In this document: positions 5,786 through 9,451 of the stretch, piece after piece
Layout: the number at the start of each line of letters is the position of its first letter
Numbering within the stretch: the first letter of the stretch is position 1
Origin: Fimbriimonadales bacterium
GTDB lineage: Bacteria > Armatimonadota > Fimbriimonadia > Fimbriimonadales > GBS-DC
Direction: 5' to 3'
Assembly: GCA_025060055.1 (NCBI GenBank)
Contig: JANXCK010000233.1
Coordinates: forward strand, 1-9,451
Length of the DNA stretch: 9,451 bases
Position numbers and translations under genes: made by a program
Notes under the pieces: model-generated
What the model was told of the DNA's origin: nothing
What the model saw: only the letters and a program-made list of their open reading frames with translations
Database searches by the model: none

Positions 5786-6916
5786 TCACTCCTCCACGAT
5801 GATTTCTACATTCGCGCGTGGCACAACCGCAATTGTACCGTCATCCAGTTGGGCTTTCAGCACGCGAGCGCGCGTGCCCGATTCGATCTCTACCAGTTCA
5901 GGAGGCAGCTCAAGCACTGTGCCCAGCCTGCCAAAGTACGGCTCGCGAATCACCCGAATCGGGCTGCCGACCTCCAGCGTTTGCGATTCGCGTGCAGGGG
6001 GCGATTCGGGCAAATGGCTGGGGTCTTCCAGTGGCACAATAATCTCAGGGCGAATCACGCCCGCGCGAATCTGCGTTGCGCCGTTGATGGATGCGATTTT
6101 GCCCTCCAAGCTTTTGAGCAGGCGGAAGGTGCGGTTCGCCACCGGGATGACACCGAAGCCTTCCGTGAGGATGATGGAGAGCGGGATCTCTTCGGAGCCT
6201 GTGATGGCGACGCCAATGTCGCGTCCCAGATAGCGCACGAGGTCAGTGTCGCGGATACCGCCTGCCACGATACCGACGGCTCCGCGTTCGGCAGCGCGTT
6301 GGATTGCCTCTGCTTCAATCGACGCGCCTCCTACCAGCACCTGCCCTGCCACATCGTCGGGGATGTGGCGTGCGGTCAGCGCCTCGTCGGGGCTTTGTAC
6401 CAGGATACGCAGCACGCCACGCCGCTCGCCCCCCACACCGAAGATGCCCTGAATCAGCGCGCCCTGCGTCTCGACCACTGCACCTTCTTGGGGCAGCACC
6501 TTCACGACGCGCCCCTGCACATACGCGCTCACATCGATCACCGTCGGCGGCTGGCGCACGCCCACATGCCCCGTGACATCCGAAATCAGTTCCACCGTGC
6601 CCTGCACAGGCGACTTGCACACTCCGCGAAACAGCCCCAAAAAGCCCTTCGTCTCGGCAATCACCTGATCCTTTTCGACCGTGTCGCCTTCCTTGACCTT
6701 CAGCACACTGTGAATCTGCTTCGGCTCGATGCCCAGCAGTTGCGCGACCCGCACCGTTTGCAGGATGCCAGGCAGCAACGCGCGTGCCACCACCGTGTCG
6801 GGTTGCACCGTGTCGCCCTCGTGAACCAGCACCTCGCCTTTGATAGGCAGGCGGCGCGTCTTGAGAATCAGCGTGTTCGCGCTGACAGTCAATCCCGGTG
6901 TGTATGCCGTGCCCAT
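5786..6916 (-). CDS. Conserved protein of unknown function with barrel-sandwich (lipoyl-like) modules and a C-terminal KOW motif
   Basis: The 376-residue protein has no signal peptide or membrane segment and is probably cytoplasmic. The N-terminal half reads like barrel-sandwich-hybrid modules: GEVLVHEGDTVQPDTVVAR (27-45), VLKVKEGDTVEKDQVIAETKG (71-91) and CKSPVQGTVELISDVTG (100-116), resembling biotinyl/lipoyl-type domains but without the lysine-bearing loop of a carrier. A middle alpha/beta region contains GQVLVGGASIEAEAIQRAAE then GIVAGGI (191-221). A well-ordered block follows, TEGFGVIPVA ... LEGKIASINGATQIRAG (251-286). The C-terminus holds a KOW-like segment (about 319-335, IRVIREPYFGRLGTVLELP) as in NusG and some ribosomal proteins, which bind RNA or protein. 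I have an impression of similar uncharacterised proteins in several phyla but cannot verify it. The gene begins 13 nt after tatC with an AGGGGA ribosome site and abuts phoB. A nucleic-acid or scaffold role is speculative. Confidence 0.8.
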   Translation of the reverse strand: MGTAYTPGLTVSANTLILKTRRLPIKGEVLVHEGDTVQPDTVVARALLPGILQTVRVAQLLGIEPKQIHSVLKVKEGDTVEKDQVIAETKGFLGLFRGVCKSPVQGTVELISDVTGHVGVRQPPTVIDVSAYVQGRVVKVLPQEGAVVETQGALIQGIFGVGGERRGVLRILVQSPDEALTARHIPDDVAGQVLVGGASIEAEAIQRAAERGAVGIVAGGIRDTDLVRYLGRDIGVAITGSEEIPLSIILTEGFGVIPVANRTFRLLKSLEGKIASINGATQIRAGVIRPEIIVPLEDPSHLPESPPARESQTLEVGSPIRVIREPYFGRLGTVLELPPELVEIESGTRARVLKAQLDDGTIAVVPRANVEIIVEE

Positions 6917-6929
6917 ACCTGTTCCCCTG

Positions 6930-7733
6930 TTAGCTTTGATTTGTCTCCACGCGCAATGCTTGACGGCGTCGCTTTTTCACGATGCGCCCCACCAAGAAAA
7001 TGCTGAGGAAGTAGAGGAACACCATCGGCAATCCGATGGCGAACATCGAGAAGGCATCGCCCGAAGGCGTCAGCAGCGCCGCCAGCAGCCCGATAATCAA
7101 AATCGCGTATCGCCAGTACCGCCACATCGCCTCTGGCGTCGCCAGCCCCACATGTGCCAGAAACATCAGCACAACAGGCATCTGGAACCCCAGCCCAAAC
7201 GCGAACATCATCTTCACCACGAACATCACATACTGCGCGGGGTTCTGCAACAGCTGCGCGTCGGGATAGTCGTCTAAGTAGCTCAGGAAGAAGTTGAACG
7301 CCGCTGGCAAAATATAATACCCCAGCGCGACCCCCCCAAAGAACAGGAGGATGCTGAACGGGGCAATCAGCTTCACCGAGCGACGCTCCTGGCGCGTTAG
7401 CCCTGGCGCGATGAACCCCCATACCTCGCGCATCACCAACGGCATCACTAAGATTAGCCCCAGCACGAGCGCCAGCTTGAACTTGAGAAAAAACGGCTCG
7501 GTGGCGTGCGTGAACACGAATCGGGCGTCCACGGGCTTGACTCGCAGCAGGGGCGCCGCCAGAAAGTCGTACACATACGGCGTGATTGCGAACGCGACCG
7601 CCCAGCCCAGCATGATGTAAACCAGTGCACGGAAGATGCGCTTGCGCAACTCTTCCAGATGCTCCATGAAGGTCGCTTTCGGCTCGTCTTCCGTGCGCTC
7701 GCGCGCAGTTTCCAAGTCGGCTGGGCTGGTCAT
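6930..7733 (-). CDS. tatC: Sec-independent (twin-arginine) translocase subunit TatC
   Basis: TatC is the multispanning membrane receptor of the Tat pathway; with TatA/TatB it exports folded proteins carrying an RR signal. The 267-residue protein has the family signature near the N-terminus (FMEHLEELRKRI, 22-33), six hydrophobic spans, the periplasmic-side TEPFF (78-82), MPLVMREVWGFIAPGLTRQERR (97-118), FGLGFQMP (179-186) and LLTPSGDAFS (220-229). The length is normal for the family. A 20-residue charged extension precedes the first motif. Gln184 occupies the position that is Glu in many bacterial TatC proteins; Gln also occurs in family members. The start lies 4 nt after the stop of the secreted Ig-like gene, with only a weak AAGG site, suggesting translational coupling. 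No tatA or tatB gene is in the window, so partners must be encoded elsewhere. Confidence 0.95.
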   Translation of the reverse strand: MTSPADLETARERTEDEPKATFMEHLEELRKRIFRALVYIMLGWAVAFAITPYVYDFLAAPLLRVKPVDARFVFTHATEPFFLKFKLALVLGLILVMPLVMREVWGFIAPGLTRQERRSVKLIAPFSILLFFGGVALGYYILPAAFNFFLSYLDDYPDAQLLQNPAQYVMFVVKMMFAFGLGFQMPVVLMFLAHVGLATPEAMWRYWRYAILIIGLLAALLTPSGDAFSMFAIGLPMVFLYFLSIFLVGRIVKKRRRQALRVETNQS

Positions 7734-7737
7734 CGCC

Positions 7738-9042
7738 TTAGAAAGTCCTAATTAGGCGGAAGTCGCCTTCAATAACGAAGCGGTTGATGACATTCCGTGC
7801 GCCTGTCTGTGCGCCGCCGAAGCCGCCAGCCACCCCGCCGGGTGCGCCCGGCGCACGCGGGCTGCGCATGCCGCCTTCATCTTCCGCGCCTGGACCGCGC
7901 CCGAAGCCTGGCGCAAGTCCACGCGGACCGCCAAGACCGCCACCGAAATCCTCGCGTCGCGCCGTGCCCTCCAGCAAGAAGGTCGTCTTCATCCGAATCA
8001 CTTGCCCGATGTCGTAGGCGAAGTAGACCTCGCGGCGAATCGTGCTTTTAGGTTTCTCCAGCCTCATGCCACCCAGCTCTATGGTGCCCGGAATGTTGCC
8101 CGTGAACTCATAGATGATTTTGGCGCACTTGTAGCCCTGCTCCCATTCGAATCGCTCCAAGCGGGCTGCAACGGGTATCTTCTCGCCAATCTCTTCCGCA
8201 GTGCCTGAGCGGAACGGGTTCGCCGTCGAGATGGTTGCCCCCCAGCGGTCGCCGGGCTTGTAGCGCTTTGGGGGCAACACGGGCAAGTCAACGACCAAAA
8301 CATAGTAAATATCCTGTTCGCTGAAGCCAGAAACGCGCGATACTTGGTAGCGCACACGCCCCGTCGTCTCAACCTCTTGGTACACAGGCGCAACCCGCTC
8401 CGAGCCGATCGCGCTCGCTTGACCGCCCTCAATCAGAATAATCGGCGGCACCATCGTCCACGAAATCAGCCCCAGATTGGAGCGAAAGTCCAATACTGAC
8501 AAATCGCCCTTGAGACTAATCTCTTGCAGCAGAGTTTCCTCAGGACTTAGCCCAGAATACTGAATTTCGTTGACCTCTTTGGCAATGATTTTGAGGTCAT
8601 AGCGGTAGGCTTTGCCAGGCGTCCAGCGGTAGCGGAGCAGAATGCCTTCTGCGGGAACCTTGATTTCGTTTTCCACGCGCACGCGCACCGAGCTACGCCC
8701 CAGAACGCGTGGCTCATCACCCCCGTCGGGGTTCCTGTAGAACAAGGTCAACTCGATCGTATGCTCGCCGTCGGGCACATTCAGGCGTTTGGTGTCCCAC
8801 TTGTAGATGTAGTGCCCGCGCTCGCGGTCGGTGTCCAAGGCGGCGGGCGCCACCGCTTCGACGAACTTGCCGTTGATGCGCACGCCGATAAAGCCTCCCT
8901 GCGGTATGCTCCGAATAGGGAACCGAATCTGCACCACCTCGCGCACACGCGCGCCGTCTTGGGGACGAACAATCGTGAACGGCGCTTGCGCCAGTGCCGC
9001 CGCACCATAAGCCATCAGCAACCCAAGTATCACACGCTTCAT
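7738..9042 (-). CDS. Secreted protein of unknown function with an N-terminal Ig-like domain and a Gly/Pro-rich insert
   Basis: From the ATG at 9042 the protein has 434 residues; this start is chosen because GGAGG lies 5 nt upstream and because MKRVILGLLMAYGAAALAQA is a clean Sec signal peptide with AQA at the cleavage point. The frame extends 10 codons further to 9072 without a similar site. Residues about 21-125 look like an immunoglobulin-type beta sandwich (FTIVRPQDGARV..., GVRINGKFVEAV, WDTKRLNVPDGEHTIELTLFY). Residues about 134-365 form a beta-rich region beginning LLRYRWTPGKAYRYDL, a pattern seen in secreted proteins of unknown function. Residues 366-413 are a Gly/Pro-rich low-complexity stretch, followed by a final predicted strand pair (NVINRFVIEGDFRLIRTF). 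The signal lacks the Tat RR motif, so despite neighbouring tatC it is probably a Sec substrate. It is the first gene of the tatC-phoR cluster. I cannot assign a function. Confidence 0.82.
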   Translation of the reverse strand: MKRVILGLLMAYGAAALAQAPFTIVRPQDGARVREVVQIRFPIRSIPQGGFIGVRINGKFVEAVAPAALDTDRERGHYIYKWDTKRLNVPDGEHTIELTLFYRNPDGGDEPRVLGRSSVRVRVENEIKVPAEGILLRYRWTPGKAYRYDLKIIAKEVNEIQYSGLSPEETLLQEISLKGDLSVLDFRSNLGLISWTMVPPIILIEGGQASAIGSERVAPVYQEVETTGRVRYQVSRVSGFSEQDIYYVLVVDLPVLPPKRYKPGDRWGATISTANPFRSGTAEEIGEKIPVAARLERFEWEQGYKCAKIIYEFTGNIPGTIELGGMRLEKPKSTIRREVYFAYDIGQVIRMKTTFLLEGTARREDFGGGLGGPRGLAPGFGRGPGAEDEGGMRSPRAPGAPGGVAGGFGGAQTGARNVINRFVIEGDFRLIRTF

Positions 9043-9060
9043 AGTCGCCTCCGCCCTCTG

Positions 9061-9066
9061 ATTGTA
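9061..9066 (-). promoter_or_regulatory. Possible -10 element for the Ig-like protein / tatC / phoBR cluster
   Basis: TACAAT on the minus strand lies 18 nt before the ATG at 9042, one mismatch from TATAAT. No convincing -35 is seen at 16-18 bp upstream (GTCGCA at 17 bp, three of six matches). A start here would leave a leader of roughly a dozen bases. Weak call. Confidence 0.3.
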
Positions 9067-9084
9067 CCCCACGAGCGAAATGGT

Positions 9085-9157
9085 GCGACGGCAGGAAACC
9101 GTCGCCTGACGATGGCGAGGACGCCATCGTACCGATCAGGAACGATTTGTTATCGTT
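9085..9157. repeat. Three consecutive hairpins upstream of the Ig-like protein gene
   Basis: GCGACGG (9085-9091) pairs with CCGTCGC (9099-9105); ACGATGGCG (9109-9117) pairs with CGCCATCGT (9122-9130) around AGGA; AACGAT (9141-9146) pairs with ATCGTT (9152-9157). The first two are GC-rich palindromes without T runs, typical of dispersed intergenic repeats. The third is short and AT-rich, and could be a repressor-type dyad, but nothing supports a specific protein. Confidence 0.5.
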
Positions 9158-9163
9158 TTCTCG

Positions 9164-9286
9164 CCCTCACCCCCTTGCCCCCTCTCCCAGAGGGCGAGAT
9201 GGAACTCGGCTCCCCTCTCCTCGTGGGAGAGGGGCTGGGGGTGAGGGAAATAATGCGGCGCCCTCACCCCCTTGCCCCCTCTCCCA
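9164..9286. repeat. CCCTCACCCC-type palindromic repeat, two direct copies and one inverted
   Basis: A 26-bp sequence at 9164-9189 recurs identically at 9261-9286 (97-bp period). Its near-exact inverse occupies 9224-9247 (GGGAGAGGGGCTGGGGGTGAG), so 9164-9247 can fold as one long hairpin, with an inner palindrome at 9212-9234. The type is a GC-rich, C-strand-biased REP-like element. The second copy is followed by its own inner palindrome, CTCCCACCGCGTGGGCGAG. Open frames across it on both strands are artefacts of this composition. Confidence 0.75.
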
Positions 9287-9345
9287 CCGCGTGGGCGAGG
9301 GGGAACTTGACCCCCCTCTGGTATATTACTTAGCACACGATTTGA

Positions 9346-9369
9346 GGTTGGCGGGGTTCCCCGCCAACC
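9346..9369. repeat. Perfect 11-bp inverted repeat
   Basis: GGTTGGCGGGG (9346-9356) and CCCCGCCAACC (9359-9369) are exact complements separated by TT. There is no T run on either strand, so it is not a standard intrinsic terminator; it fits the run of palindromic repeats around it. Confidence 0.6.
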
Positions 9370-9373
9370 CACA

Positions 9374-9437
9374 GGGCGTCGGAGCGTCTACCCCTCACGG
9401 CGCACTACAGCCCGCTGGGAGCCTACGCCCGACGCCC
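9374..9437. repeat. 64-bp palindromic unit at the right edge
   Basis: GGGCGTCGG (9374-9382) and CCGACGCCC (9429-9437) are exact inverse complements enclosing 46 nt that contain further short complements (AGCGTCTAC against GCCTACGC). Nothing resembling a gene is seen between 9335 and 9451. It looks like another dispersed palindromic repeat. Confidence 0.5.
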
Positions 9438-9451
9438 ACCCCGAACCAGCC

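Noticed and set aside
5849..7006. Long plus-strand open frame (385 codons) opposite the lipoyl-like/KOW gene
   Set aside because: It is antisense to a frame with clear domain-like composition; its product is rich in His, Arg, Gln and Cys with no recognisable motif, as expected of a shadow frame in GC-rich DNA.
7182..7184. Gln184 in TatC in place of the commonly seen Glu
   Set aside because: Gln at this position also occurs in functional TatC relatives, so it is not good evidence of an altered translocase.
7747..7756. Perfect 10-bp palindrome CCTAATTAGG near the stop of the Ig-like gene
   Set aside because: It lies within the coding end, is short enough to occur by chance, and no regulator or promoter is associated with it.
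9307..9329. TTGACC followed by TATATT/TATTAC as a plus-strand promoter
   Set aside because: The spacing between the hexamers is only 9-11 bp, far from the 16-18 needed, and no gene follows.
8761..9372. Open frames through the CCCTCACCCC repeat (plus-strand 8761-9333 and minus-strand 9136-9372)
   Set aside because: The products (LTPLPPLPEGE, HPLAPSPTAWARG and similar) are the familiar spurious translations of C-rich palindromic repeats.

Overview
The window looks like chromosomal DNA of a GC-rich bacterium that has both c-di-AMP signalling and NlpC/P60 wall hydrolases. The style of several proteins (the uncharacterised lipoyl-like/KOW protein, the HD phosphodiesterase, the secreted Ig-like protein with a Gly-rich insert) and the many palindromic intergenic repeats suggest Armatimonadota (Fimbriimonadales-like) or a related lineage. 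That placement is a judgement from memory, not a search. I see no phage, transposase, CRISPR, tRNA or rRNA.

Layout. (1) Positions 1-2360, minus strand: rpsU (ribosomal protein S21, TTG start), then a PgpH-type membrane HD phosphodiesterase, then ybeY, then the first 40 codons of a gene that leaves the left edge. Spacing is tight (15 nt gap, 17 nt overlap, 14 nt overlap), so this is probably one operon. (2) Positions 2361-2772: a divergent intergenic region. It holds a 185-bp, almost perfectly centred inverted-repeat element with four hairpins. Its two ends coincide with the -35 boxes of outward promoters for rpsU and for the next gene. (3) Positions 2773-3708, plus strand: a secreted LysM-SH3-NlpC/P60 peptidoglycan hydrolase with its own promoter, a structured leader and a strong terminator.

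(4) Positions 3796-9042, minus strand: a second compact cluster, in transcription order a secreted Ig-like protein, tatC, a protein of unknown function with barrel-sandwich (lipoyl-like) modules and a C-terminal KOW motif, a PhoB-type response regulator and a PhoR-type histidine kinase. Gaps are 4 and 13 nt or the genes overlap, so co-transcription is likely. (5) Positions 9043-9451: no gene, but a dense set of palindromic repeats, including two identical 26-bp copies and an inverted copy of a CCCTCACCCC-type element, an 11-bp hairpin and a 64-nt palindromic unit at the edge.

Together the genes cover ribosome function and rRNA quality control (S21, YbeY), second-messenger turnover (PgpH), wall remodelling (NlpC/P60), protein export (TatC) and envelope or phosphate sensing (PhoBR). 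The points most worth attention are the symmetric repeat that carries both divergent -35 boxes, a PgpH without its extracellular domain, a YbeY whose third zinc-ligand histidine is aspartate, and the unknown lipoyl-like/KOW protein between tatC and phoB.
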